Below, in pieces: positions 24,223 through 32,071 of a stretch of DNA of 64,000 nt; position 1 is the first letter of the stretch; each line of letters starts with the position of its first letter. This stretch comes from Diaminobutyricibacter sp049994905. GTDB taxonomy: Bacteria; Actinomycetota; Actinomycetes; Actinomycetales; Microbacteriaceae. Under the pieces are notes generated by a model, which did no database searches, was not told the origin of the DNA, and saw only the letters and a list, made by a program, of their open reading frames with translations. The DNA is taken from positions 4,154,001-4,218,000 of the forward strand of contig NZ_CP188258.1 in assembly GCF_049994905.1 (NCBI RefSeq), given 5' to 3'. The position numbers were made by a program, and so were the translations under genes.

Positions 24223-24621
24223 TCAGTTGCCGGGACCGAGAAGGTCGAAGTACACCGGATGCGGCGCCGACTCGACGTGCACCATGTCGACCGCTGCGGC
24301 GTGCTTCGCGTGCGTCTGGCGTCCGTCTTCCAGGTAGCGGATGGCGTGCAGCTGCGCTTCCAGGATTCGTGCTGCACGCTCCACGAGTTCGGGCGGGATG
24401 GGGCCGAGCGCGATGGGGGGCCTCCACGGCACCGGGTGGTTCGCGCGCTCGACGGCCACCTGCAGCTCGACTTCGAACCGGGCGAGCGCATCTTCCCAGC
24501 TGCGAACAGGGACGAAGGGATCGAGCACCTCGTCGGTGCCGTCGCATGCGTCGGTGCCGTCGAATGCGTCAGTGCCGTCGAATGCGTTGGTGCCGTCGAA
24601 TGCGTTGGTGGGTTCCTGCAT
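24223..24621 (-). CDS. Repeat-bearing hypothetical protein, probably flagellar-cluster type
   Basis: 132 residues. The N-terminus holds a 6-residue repeat (NAFDGT, NAFDGT, DAFDGT, DACDGT) encoded by 18-bp DNA repeats. The rest (VPWRPPIALGPIPPELVERA, then ILEAQ and, near the end, PHPVYFDLL) resembles small uncharacterised proteins I recall from actinobacterial flagellar clusters ('W.PP..LGP.P.eL..RA..il..Q'). That link is from memory and not checked. The ATG has AGCAAGGAG upstream. It sits between csrA and the sigma-factor remnant. Confidence 0.6.
   Translation of the reverse strand: MQEPTNAFDGTNAFDGTDAFDGTDACDGTDEVLDPFVPVRSWEDALARFEVELQVAVERANHPVPWRPPIALGPIPPELVERAARILEAQLHAIRYLEDGRQTHAKHAAAVDMVHVESAPHPVYFDLLGPGN
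24532..24603. repeat. 18-bp coding tandem repeat
   Basis: Four copies of GTCGGTGCCGTCGAATGC with one to two changes each. They encode the AFDGT(N/D) repeats of the 132-residue protein, in frame, so copy-number change would keep the reading frame. Confidence 0.9.
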
Positions 24622-24634
24622 GATCGTGCTCCTT

Positions 24635-24682
24635 GCTGTGAGCGGGGCTGGCGGTGAGCGGGGCTTGCGGTGAGCGGGGCTT
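24635..24682. repeat. 16-bp tandem repeat upstream of the 132-aa gene
   Basis: GCTGTGAGCGGGGCTG, then two exact copies of GCGGTGAGCGGGGCTT. It lies immediately upstream of the ribosome site of the gene at 24223-24621, in a region with no other gene. Confidence 0.9.
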
Positions 24683-24831
24683 GCGGAGGCGGGTGGTCCT
24701 GGTATGGCAGGTGGGCGATGGTTCAGGATGCGGTGCGTGCGTGAGCGTGGTCGAGGCGGAGCCGCGCGACGCCGGCGAACGCCGCGTGCCGGGCGAGAGC
24801 CGGGCCAGGTAGGCGCTGCGGCGGGCCTGGG

Positions 24832-24996
24832 TCATCCTGGCTTCCACGCGTCTGCCGCGGTGACGAGGGCGAGCGCTCCCGCCGACGCGAGGTCGTCGCG
24901 CGACAGGTGCGATGCGCGTGCGCATCGGTCGGAGACCAGGCACCCGACGAGCGGCAGATTGCCGATGACGAGCTTGTTTCGGTCGCTTCGGTTCAC
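24832..24996 (-). pseudogene. N-terminal remnant of a FliA/WhiG-type sigma factor
   Basis: A 54-codon open frame from GTG 24996 to TGA reads NRSDRNKLVIGNLPLVGCLV and then HLSRDDLASAGALALVTAAD. This is the start of sigma region 2 of the flagellar-type sigma factor usual in Microbacteriaceae ('LV..NLPLVGYLVSE...ATHLSRDDLASVGA.AL'). A full protein has about 250 residues; here it stops after AWKPG. Weak similarity may continue in another frame (AFAGVARLRLDHA), then nothing. The gene is therefore broken. Confidence 0.7.
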
Positions 24997-25018
24997 GCGG
25001 CGGACCCCTTGAGTGGCT

Positions 25019-25048
25019 TGTTCGAACCGCTGGCGGCTCGAACACAAC
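25019..25048. repeat. Inverted repeat upstream of the sigma remnant
   Basis: TTGTTCGAACCGC and GCGGCTCGAACACAA pair with one or two mismatches around a short TG loop. It lies 23 bases upstream of the GTG at 24996, where a promoter or operator would be. A second palindrome, GTGGTTCGAACCAC, is at 25202-25215 on the way to the flgN scrap. Confidence 0.55.
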
Positions 25049-25277
25049 ATCGGACGTGGTTGCTCGGACAGGGTCGGGTACCGAACATGAGCGCCGGGTA
25101 TTCACTCGCTGATCACGCTAACAACGGTCCGGTCGATTGTGGGCAGTGTGTCTCCCCCACTACGGGGCGCAAGGTACCCCCAGATCGGGCGATACCCGAA
25201 TGTGGTTCGAACCACTCGCCTGTCGGCATGTCCTGGGGCGATTGCACCCCGGGATGCGCTGGAGATGCTCCCCCGAC

Positions 25278-25452
25278 GCCACACTGCGCGACCTGGTCGC
25301 CGCAGCTCCCCCGGGCGCCTGGGCCGACATCTCCGGCGCGCACCTCCTGGCGTTCCACCACCCTCACCGACGAGGTCACGGCCGCGGCGGGCACCCGTCA
25401 GCGTCTCAGCGCGCGGGTGCTCCAGCCCGCACTCGTGGACTTCCTGCGCTAG
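25278..25452 (+). pseudogene. C-terminal remnant of flgN, frameshifted
   Basis: One frame reads ATLRDLVAAAPPGAWADISG then AHLLAF; after a one-base shift near 25354 the next frame reads TTLTDEVTAAAGTRQRLSAR and ends VDFLR at the TAG. Joined, this matches the C-terminal half of actinobacterial FlgN, the hook-filament chaperone ('TLreLA.aAP.pW...H...l..Lt.EI......Nr.L'). The N-terminal half is missing. The rest of 25050-25278 holds no gene I can support. Confidence 0.5.
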
Positions 25453-27641
25453 GCGATGCCGCCGGCGACACCCCAGGCCGCTCCTGCCGCGCCGGTCGTA
25501 TCGTGCGCGACCACGACGACGATGCTGCCGTACGGCTCCCGCCATTCGCTGTGCACCGCCTCGTGCTCGGAGGCAGGAACGACAGCGGATGCGCGGAACG
25601 CGTCACCGTCCCGCGTCACGTCGACGGCATCCCCGTTGACGAACACCGCGATGTCCGCAACGGGAGCCGCTGAGACCGCCGTCCCTTCGACCGCGATCGT
25701 GACGGTCCCGTCCGCTGCGGGTGTCCCCGCGACCGCTGCAACCTGCACCTCCGGCCCTGCCACCGCATCCGCTGCGACCTGCACCTCCGGCACTGCCACC
25801 GCATCCCCTGCCGCCGCATCCCCCGACGCCGACGCCGCATCCGCCCCCGCCGCATCCCCCGCTGCGTGCCCGCCACCTTGGTACGTGCCCGCCATCTCGA
25901 GCGGGCGGGCTTGTCCCGAACGGGCAGGCACGCTGCCGTCGACCACCGCGCCGCCCACCTCGGAAGCCAGCACCGGCGTGCGCGGCGGCGCGACGCGACG
26001 AGCGCCGCTGCCTTCGAAGGCCGACGCGTAGCGCAGCAGGGCCGTGTCGTCGTATGCCTTGCCTTCGAACGTGAGCCCGACGGGCATCCCGATGTCGGCC
26101 ATCACGCCCATCGGCACGGTGACGGTCGGGATCCCCAGGTGCCGCGGCACCAGGTTGCCGTTGGCCACCCAGGTTCCGTTGCGCCAGCCGACGTCGGCCG
26201 ATGCCGGGTTCACATCCATGTCGGCCGGCCCCACGTCGGCGACGGCGGGGAACACGACGACGTCCAGGCCGTTCGCGACCATCCACTCTTCGAGGTCGAC
26301 CCGGCGGGTCTCCTCGAGGCCGCGGATACCCTCCTCGATCAGCGGGATGCGCTCCAGCGGCGTGATCCCCTGGGCGCGCGCCCGCGTGACGTAGTCGGCG
26401 ATGTCGAAATCGAAGTCCCCGTAGCGGTCGGGCTGGGCCCCGGTCGGCTGGGGGAAGATCTTCGGCCCGTCGACGTCGGCGAGGGCGTGCAACGCGGGGT
26501 CGCCGTTCGCGTCGAGAAAGTCGTGCCAGGCCAGCATCGACAGCTCCCAGATCTCGCGGTCGGCGAAACCCTCGGGCACGATCCCGCGCTCGACCATCGT
26601 CTGCGCGCCGTCGCGGTCCTTCTCGTAGTTGGAGACCACGGGAAAGTCGACCTCGACGACTTCGGCGCCCGCCGCCTCGAGGTCGCGCCGCGCCTGTTCC
26701 CACAGCGCGACGACGGATGCCCGGGTCGCGATCGGCTCGCGCGCGCCGGTGTCCGCGTTGATGTACATGCGCGGGATGCCCACCCGTCGCCCCCGCAACG
26801 CGTCACCGTTGCGCAGCGCACCATACGATTGCGGGCGAACGTCCGACACCGCGGGAAGCTGCACCCACGGCTGTGTGCGCCAGAAGTCGCCGCGCGTCTC
26901 CGCGTCGTCCGCGACGATCACGTCGAGCACGGCGAGCAGGTCGTCGACGGTGCGCGTGTGCGGCACCACGACATCCATCGTCGGCACCAGCGGCCAGTTG
27001 CCGCGCACCGAGATGACACCACGCGACGGCGTGTAGGCGACCAGGCCGTTGTTCGAAGCCGGTGCACGACCCGACGACCAGGTCTCCTCCCCCAGCCCGA
27101 AGGCGCCGAAGCTCGCCGCCGTCGCGGTTCCTGAACCGTTCGACGACCCGGACCCGAACGCTGCCGTCAGGTAGTCGCCGTTGTACGGGCTTTCCGCACG
27201 GCCGTACACCCCGCGCTGCATGCCGCCGTTGGCCATGGGCGGCATGTTCGTGAGGCCGATGAGCACGGCTCCCGCGGCCCGCAGGCGGCCGATCGTGAAG
27301 GCATCATCCGACGCGACGAGGTCGCGGAACGCCGGCGACCCGGCGGCGACGGTGAGCCCGCGCGCCTTGTAACTGTCTTTGGCGGTGTACGGAATGCCGT
27401 CGAGCGGGCCGAGCGTCTCGCCGCGTGCGCGCCGCATATCCGATGCCCGGGCATCCGCGAACAGGTCCGGGTTCAGCACGGGCACAGCGTTCAGCCGGAT
27501 GCCGTGCCTGTCGTAGGCGGCGATGCGGTTCAGGTAGCGCACGACGAGGTCGACGCTCGTCACGCGCCCGGCTTCGAGCGCCGCGCGCAGGTCGGCGATC
27601 GTCGCTTCGACGACCGTGAAGTCCCCGGTCGGCGCCGTCAT
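25449..27641 (-). CDS. Amidase-signature enzyme with long C-terminal extension
   Basis: 730 residues. The amidase-signature core (about 1-560) has the Ser-cisSer-Lys elements: Lys88 in YTAKDSY, the cis-Ser in GSGSSNGSG near 163-171 and the nucleophile in EETWSSGRAPAS near 185-196. Residues about 590-730 are an alanine/valine-rich low-complexity linker (with PEVQVAA twice) and a beta-rich domain not usual in the family. It hydrolyses an amide; in this operon N-carbamoylputrescine is a candidate. The ATG overlaps the agmatine deiminase stop by 4 bp, and the last bases overlap the flgN remnant. Confidence 0.88.
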   Translation of the reverse strand: MTAPTGDFTVVEATIADLRAALEAGRVTSVDLVVRYLNRIAAYDRHGIRLNAVPVLNPDLFADARASDMRRARGETLGPLDGIPYTAKDSYKARGLTVAAGSPAFRDLVASDDAFTIGRLRAAGAVLIGLTNMPPMANGGMQRGVYGRAESPYNGDYLTAAFGSGSSNGSGTATAASFGAFGLGEETWSSGRAPASNNGLVAYTPSRGVISVRGNWPLVPTMDVVVPHTRTVDDLLAVLDVIVADDAETRGDFWRTQPWVQLPAVSDVRPQSYGALRNGDALRGRRVGIPRMYINADTGAREPIATRASVVALWEQARRDLEAAGAEVVEVDFPVVSNYEKDRDGAQTMVERGIVPEGFADREIWELSMLAWHDFLDANGDPALHALADVDGPKIFPQPTGAQPDRYGDFDFDIADYVTRARAQGITPLERIPLIEEGIRGLEETRRVDLEEWMVANGLDVVVFPAVADVGPADMDVNPASADVGWRNGTWVANGNLVPRHLGIPTVTVPMGVMADIGMPVGLTFEGKAYDDTALLRYASAFEGSGARRVAPPRTPVLASEVGGAVVDGSVPARSGQARPLEMAGTYQGGGHAAGDAAGADAASASGDAAAGDAVAVPEVQVAADAVAGPEVQVAAVAGTPAADGTVTIAVEGTAVSAAPVADIAVFVNGDAVDVTRDGDAFRASAVVPASEHEAVHSEWREPYGSIVVVVAHDTTGAAGAAWGVAGGIA

Positions 27642-28675
27642 TCTCCCGCTCCCTGCCAGACGGGCTGCTGCTGCGTGATGCAGTGGATGCCGCCCCCGCG
27701 CGCGAGGATCTCGCGAGCATCCACGGTCACCACCCGACGCCCGGGATAGACCTCGGACAGCAGGTCCCGTGCCCGCGCATCCGCCTCGTCCTCGCCATAG
27801 CCGCAGGCGATGATCCCGTCATTGACGACGAGGTGGTTGACATAGTTCCAGTCGACGAAGCCTTCGTCGTCGGTGAGAGTCTCGGGCGCGGGGAGGTCGA
27901 CGATGTTCCACTCGCGACCGGCGGCGTCGCGCGTCCCCTCCAGGAATGTGCGCAGGCCGCGGGTCACCTCGAAATCGGGATGCGCCGGGTTCTGCTGCCG
28001 GTGCAGCACAAGGGTGCCCGGCGAGGGGATGGCCGCGATCATGTCGACGTGCCCCCGCGTGCCGAACTCCTCGTAGTCGCGGGTCAGTCCGCGCGGCAGC
28101 CAGATGACGTGCGTCGCACCGATCGTGCGCTCAAGTTCGAACTCGACGCGCTCCTTGTCGGCGTACGGGTTGCGGCCCGGGTCGAGCTGCACCGTCTCGG
28201 TGATGATGACCGTGCCTTCGCCGTCGACATGGATGGCGCCGCCCTCGTTGACCAGCATCGACGAGACGAGCTCTGCATCCGTCCGCCCCGCGATGAAACG
28301 CGCGATCTCACGGTCGTGGTCCCAGGCCGCCCACTTCTGGGCTCCCCAGCCGTTGAAGATCCAGTCGACGGCGCCGAGCGTGCCGGACTCGTCGAACACG
28401 AACGTCGGGCCGAAGTCGCGCATCCAGAAGTCGTCGAGCGGTGCCTCGACCAGCTCGATCTGCGACGAGAGCATGCGCCGGGCGCGGTCACGTTCGACCG
28501 GGTCGACGACCATGGTCACCGGCTCGAACTCCATGATCGCGTGCGCGACAGCGGTCCACGCCTCGTAGCCGCCGTCGGCTTCGGGCCCCGCTTCGCCCAG
28601 CGTCACACCGGGACGGGGGAACGCCATCCAGATCCGTTCGTGCGGTGCGGTCTCGGCCGGCATCTTCCAGGTCAT
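27638..28675 (-). CDS. aguA: Agmatine deiminase family enzyme
   Basis: 345 residues of the guanidino-group modifying fold. Catalytic elements are visible: MRDFGPTF (about 84-91), NEGGAIHVDGEG (about 143-154), GTRGHVDM (about 205-212) and the nucleophile Cys in GGGIHCITQQQP near the C-terminus. The family converts agmatine to N-carbamoylputrescine and ammonia; some members act on peptidyl-arginine, but no signal peptide is present here. Overlaps of 4 bp with both neighbours put it in a tight operon with the NCS1 permease and the amidase. Confidence 0.92.
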   Translation of the reverse strand: MTWKMPAETAPHERIWMAFPRPGVTLGEAGPEADGGYEAWTAVAHAIMEFEPVTMVVDPVERDRARRMLSSQIELVEAPLDDFWMRDFGPTFVFDESGTLGAVDWIFNGWGAQKWAAWDHDREIARFIAGRTDAELVSSMLVNEGGAIHVDGEGTVIITETVQLDPGRNPYADKERVEFELERTIGATHVIWLPRGLTRDYEEFGTRGHVDMIAAIPSPGTLVLHRQQNPAHPDFEVTRGLRTFLEGTRDAAGREWNIVDLPAPETLTDDEGFVDWNYVNHLVVNDGIIACGYGEDEADARARDLLSEVYPGRRVVTVDAREILARGGGIHCITQQQPVWQGAGE

Positions 28676-30189
28676 GCGGTTACCTCCTCGAGCAGTGCCA
28701 TCGCGTCGCCGTCGACTGCGACGTCGGAGTCCCCTGCGGGCTCGACGTCGGTGTCGACCGGACGGTTGGCGGGTGTGCGGTAGGGCTCAGTCGTGTACCA
28801 GAGCAGAGCGTACAGGCCACCGGCGAGCAGCGGGGCGACGATGGGCGAGATGTCCGCGCCGCCGAGGGCGACCGCGATCGGGCCCTCGTACAGGGTTGTG
28901 TTCACCATGAGCATGGCGACCGCGACGGATACCGTCATTGCGATCACGCCGGGCCAGTACCAGCCGTTGCGGTGCCAGAACGGGCTGTTCCTGGTTTCGT
29001 CGTTGAGCGCGATGCCGTCGTAGCGGTTGCGGCGCACGAACACATCCACTGCGTAGATCGCGATCTGCGGGCCGAGCACGGCGACGCTCAGCTCGATCGC
29101 CGAGTTGAGGGTGTCGAGAAAGCTCGACGCTGCGAAGAGCAGGTAGGCGGATGCCGCGGCCACCACGACCCCGCAGATCACGACCGTCCACGCCCGGTGG
29201 ATGCGCAAGCCCAGCGCCTGCGCGTACAGTCCGGTCGAATAGGCGGTGAGAACGTTGTTCGTGATGCTCCCGAGAACGATCATGAACAGGAAGACCGGGT
29301 AGAACCAGCCGGGCACGATCTTCGCGATCGCCACCTGGGGGTCGGTCATGTCGACCGCGGTTCCGGCCACGACCCCCAGCGCCGAAATCAGTACCGCCGG
29401 AACCATGCCGCCGAGCGCAGTCCACAGCACGACGGAACGCTTCGACACGGTCTTCGGCAGGTAGCGGGCGTAGTCGGCGCTTGTCCCCCACGAGAGCGGG
29501 CCCGAGGCCATGATCGCGAACCCGAGCAGCAGCAGTGCCCAGTTCTCGCCCGTCGAGACGTGCGGCGCGGTGTACGAGAAGTCGGCAGCGCCGAAGACGA
29601 ACACGGCGAGCAGCACGAAGCACACGGCGAGCGCGGCGGTGAAGATCGGGCTGAGCCGCAGGATGGTGCCGTGCCCGTAGACGCTGATGCCGAAGCTGAG
29701 CACGGTCACGACGGCGAGCACTCCCCATTCGACGCCCGGTGACACGTCGATGCCGATGTGCTGGAGCAGCGCCACCGAAGCCAGCGTCGCGAAGGTGACG
29801 TTGAGGATTTCGTAGAAGATCCCGATCAGCACGCCAAGAGCTTCACCGAAGACTTTGTTCCCCCTGGCACCGAACATCGTGCGCATGATGACGACGCTGG
29901 GCGTGCCCGACGCCGGTCCGCTCACCGCGAGCCAGCCGACGGCCACCCACCACAGGTTGCCGAGGACCGTCAGCACGAGCGCCTGCCAGACGGGCAGGCC
30001 GAGGAGGATCAGGATGCCGCCGAGAACGAAGTAGAGGTAGATGACGTTGGCCGACATCCACACCCAGAAGAGCGAGCTGGCTTTTCCGTGGCGCTCGGCG
30101 GGTGGAATGTAGTCGATTCCGCGCGTCTCGATGTGGCCGACCGCATCGATTCCGTGGGTCATCGCCGTGTCTGCAGCAGGCGTGCTCAT
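28672..30189 (-). CDS. NCS1 family permease
   Basis: 505 residues with about 12 membrane helices, of the purine/cytosine/allantoin permease family. Typical stretches are HGKASSLFWVWMSANV (residues about 34-49), TMFGARGNKV in the region usually read as FG..G and GPLSWGTSADYARYLPK near 238-254. NCS1 proteins import nucleobases, allantoin, hydantoins or thiamine using Na+ or H+. In this operon the substrate may instead be a guanidine or amine. First gene of the operon, divergent from the TetR gene; the intergenic palindrome should control it. Confidence 0.9.
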   Translation of the reverse strand: MSTPAADTAMTHGIDAVGHIETRGIDYIPPAERHGKASSLFWVWMSANVIYLYFVLGGILILLGLPVWQALVLTVLGNLWWVAVGWLAVSGPASGTPSVVIMRTMFGARGNKVFGEALGVLIGIFYEILNVTFATLASVALLQHIGIDVSPGVEWGVLAVVTVLSFGISVYGHGTILRLSPIFTAALAVCFVLLAVFVFGAADFSYTAPHVSTGENWALLLLGFAIMASGPLSWGTSADYARYLPKTVSKRSVVLWTALGGMVPAVLISALGVVAGTAVDMTDPQVAIAKIVPGWFYPVFLFMIVLGSITNNVLTAYSTGLYAQALGLRIHRAWTVVICGVVVAAASAYLLFAASSFLDTLNSAIELSVAVLGPQIAIYAVDVFVRRNRYDGIALNDETRNSPFWHRNGWYWPGVIAMTVSVAVAMLMVNTTLYEGPIAVALGGADISPIVAPLLAGGLYALLWYTTEPYRTPANRPVDTDVEPAGDSDVAVDGDAMALLEEVTA

Positions 30190-30223
30190 GATGGTCGCCC
30201 TCGTTTCGTCATCGAACCTTTTC

Positions 30224-30243
30224 TATTGATCGTTTGATCAATA
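30224..30243. promoter_or_regulatory. Perfect palindrome, predicted TetR operator
   Basis: TATTGATC-GTTT-GATCAATA: 8-base arms and a 4-base spacer, midway between the NCS1 permease and the TetR gene, 33 bases from each start region. AT-rich against a GC-rich background. A -10-like TATATAAG lies on the TetR side (30260-30267). Confidence 0.75.
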
Positions 30244-30276
30244 AGATGGTGGAGACGCTATATAAGATGAGGGACC

Positions 30277-30927
30277 ATGTCAAGTGCAGACCGGAAAAGG
30301 GCCGAACGCAAGTCGCCGGCAGAGCGCTCCGCCGAGATCGAGGACGCGGCACGCAGCATCGCGCTCGCCGGCGGCCTGACGACGGTCACGCTCCGTAGCG
30401 TCGCTGCACACGTCGGCGTCACGCCCGCACTCGTCGCGCACTACCAGCCGAGTATGGAATCGCTGGTCGCGAGCACATTCACTGCCGTTGTGGCGGCCGA
30501 GCTCGCGGATGTCGGGGCGCTCCTCGAGCCGTTCCCGACGGCGACGGAACGACTCTCACGGCTCATCGACACGCTCCAGGACGGCAGCCGCGACGACCTC
30601 ACCCTGGTCTGGGTCGACGCGTGGAGCCTCGGCCGGCGCAGCGAGATCCTCGCGGCGGCGGTGCGCACCCAGATGGACGCCTGGGAAGCACTGATCACCG
30701 ACGTTCTCGTCGCCGGGTGCGACGCCGGCGAGTTCACCACCGACGACCCGGACACCGTCGCATGGCAGCTCCTGGGCATGATCGACGGCCTCAACGCGCA
30801 GTCCCTGGTGCACTACCGCGACGCCCCTTCCCGCGGGCGCCTCATCGCCCACGCGATCGAGCACGAACTCGGCCTCCCCGCCGGGGCCCTCGCCGCAGTC
30901 CCTACTGCGCCCTCCCCCGCGCACTAG
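30277..30927 (+). CDS. TetR family regulator of the divergent operon
   Basis: 216 residues. The N-terminal helix-turn-helix is at about 18-65 (SIALAGGLTTVTLRSVAAHV, then GVTPALVAHY). The C-terminal ligand-binding domain is helical (LIDTLQDGSRDDLTLVWVDA) and like the BetI/TetR_C_6 subgroup. The ATG has GAGGGACC upstream. Position opposite the permease-deiminase-amidase operon across a perfect palindrome suggests it represses that operon and responds to one of its metabolites. Confidence 0.9.
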   Translation: MSSADRKRAERKSPAERSAEIEDAARSIALAGGLTTVTLRSVAAHVGVTPALVAHYQPSMESLVASTFTAVVAAELADVGALLEPFPTATERLSRLIDTLQDGSRDDLTLVWVDAWSLGRRSEILAAAVRTQMDAWEALITDVLVAGCDAGEFTTDDPDTVAWQLLGMIDGLNAQSLVHYRDAPSRGRLIAHAIEHELGLPAGALAAVPTAPSPAH

Positions 30928-30950
30928 CCGCCGAGCCCGCGCTGGCGCCG

Positions 30951-31010
30951 AGCCCGCGGGCTGGTCCCGCCGCCCGCGGGCTGGTCCCCACGCCCGCGGA
31001 CTGGTCCCCG
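30951..31010. repeat. 20-bp tandem repeat, three copies
   Basis: CGCCCGCGGGCTGGTCCCCA and two close variants, lying between the converging TetR and DoxX-like genes. Each unit contains CCGCGG or CCGCGGG and could fold, but no poly-T follows. Confidence 0.85.
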
Positions 31011-31018
31011 AGAACAGA

Positions 31019-31381
31019 TCAGATGAGCGCGAAGGCGAGGATTGCTGCTGCGACGCAGAGTACCGCGACGACGATCTGCAGGACCGCAGACTCCTTGCGA
31101 CGGGCGTGCGTGACTGCAGCGCCGATCATGACGACCGCAAGTCCGATCGCGGCGATCGGTGTGAGCACCGGGGCGACGCCGGTGAGCAGCGGCAGCACGA
31201 GACCGAACGCTCCCACCACCTCGACCGCGCCGATCAGTTTCACCATCGGTGCGGAGTAGTCGTCGGCCCACGCCATCCCGCTCGAGGCCAGCGCGGTACG
31301 GCTGCGCACGAGTTTGGTCGCTCCCGCCGCGACGAAGAAGAGGGCGAGGATGGCCAGAAGGATCCAGAGGACGATGAGCAT
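31019..31381 (-). CDS. DoxX-like membrane protein
   Basis: 120 residues with four hydrophobic helices, the DoxX/DoxD size and shape. FVAAGATKLVRSRTALASSG at residues 16-35 and KLIGAVEVVGAFGLVLP at about 48-64 are typical. The family is linked to redox and thiol stress in membranes. Divergent from an HxlR regulator with a palindrome between, the usual pairing. Confidence 0.88.
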   Translation of the reverse strand: MLIVLWILLAILALFFVAAGATKLVRSRTALASSGMAWADDYSAPMVKLIGAVEVVGAFGLVLPLLTGVAPVLTPIAAIGLAVVMIGAAVTHARRKESAVLQIVVAVLCVAAAILAFALI

Positions 31382-31404
31382 TGTGTGCCGTTTCAGGTAG
31401 GTGG

Positions 31405-31423
31405 GTTACTCTTTGTTAGTAAC
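31405..31423. promoter_or_regulatory. Predicted HxlR operator
   Basis: GTTACT-CTTTGTT-AGTAAC, a 6-base inverted repeat with a 7-base spacer, 24 bases from the DoxX-like start. HxlR-type proteins are known to bind short palindromes between divergent genes; binding here is inferred. Confidence 0.6.
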
Positions 31424-31493
31424 ACCATGATGAGTTATCGGGCCATCGGTTACAAAAGGCACATGGATGTGCGTGAAGCACACAGGAGGAACC

Positions 31494-31910
31494 ATGGCGA
31501 GCACCGTCGAGCACGTTTCGCTTCCCGACCTGAGGGGCATGCGAAGCGACTACGAGTCCGCGTGCGGTGGCGCCGAGGCCGGTGGAATCATCCGCGACGT
31601 TCTCAATCGCATCGGTGACAAATGGTCCCTGCTGGTCATCGGAACGCTCGACCAGGGGCGGATGCGGTTCAGCGAACTCCAGCGACACATCCCGGGCATC
31701 TCCCAGCGCATGCTCACGCTCACCCTTCGCCAGCTCGAACGGGACGGCCTCGTCACCCGCACGGTGCACGCAGAAGTGCCGCCGCGCGTGGAGTACGAAC
31801 TGACCGCGATGGGCGCCACCCTCATCGAGCCGTCACTGGCCCTGGCGACCTGGGCGATCGAGAACTACCCCGAGATCGAGGCCGCGCGCACCGCCTTCGA
31901 CGCGCCCTGA
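31494..31910 (+). CDS. HxlR family winged-helix regulator
   Basis: 138 residues. The winged helix starts RIGDKWSLLVIGTLDQGRMR, then FSELQRHIPGISQRMLTLTL and RQLERDGLVTRTV, a full HxlR match. Cys24 in YESACGGAE may serve as a redox sensor, as in HypR/YodB relatives. ATG 31494 has AGGAGGA upstream and is preferred over upstream starts. Likely represses the divergent DoxX-like gene. Confidence 0.92.
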   Translation: MASTVEHVSLPDLRGMRSDYESACGGAEAGGIIRDVLNRIGDKWSLLVIGTLDQGRMRFSELQRHIPGISQRMLTLTLRQLERDGLVTRTVHAEVPPRVEYELTAMGATLIEPSLALATWAIENYPEIEAARTAFDAP

Positions 31911-31975
31911 CGCTGCCCCACCCCGCCGGCCGCCCGGCTCGCCCAGCCGCGTCCGCCCCCGAGCACAACCCGCGT

Positions 31976-32034
31976 TCGAGCACAGGGAAAAGCACCCCAT
32001 TTCGCCCAAATCGCGTGTTTCTTCCTGTGCTCGA
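31976..32034. repeat. Dispersed palindromic element, copy 4
   Basis: Perfect 11-base ends TCGAGCACAGG and CCTGTGCTCGA, with imperfect inner pairing around AGCACCCCATTTCG. It lies between converging genes (HxlR and the lipoprotein), a terminator position. Confidence 0.85.
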
Positions 32035-32071
32035 CGCACTGACCGCGGGGCGGCGCGGCGCGCGGCGCGGC

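Noticed and set aside
24704..25012. Open frame of 102 codons on the plus strand
   Set aside because: Arginine-rich, no ribosome site, and it lies opposite the better supported sigma-factor remnant.
25202..25215. tRNA-like T-loop GTTCGAACC
   Set aside because: The bases are only a palindrome; no acceptor or anticodon arms can be folded around it. The same was seen at 25019-25048.
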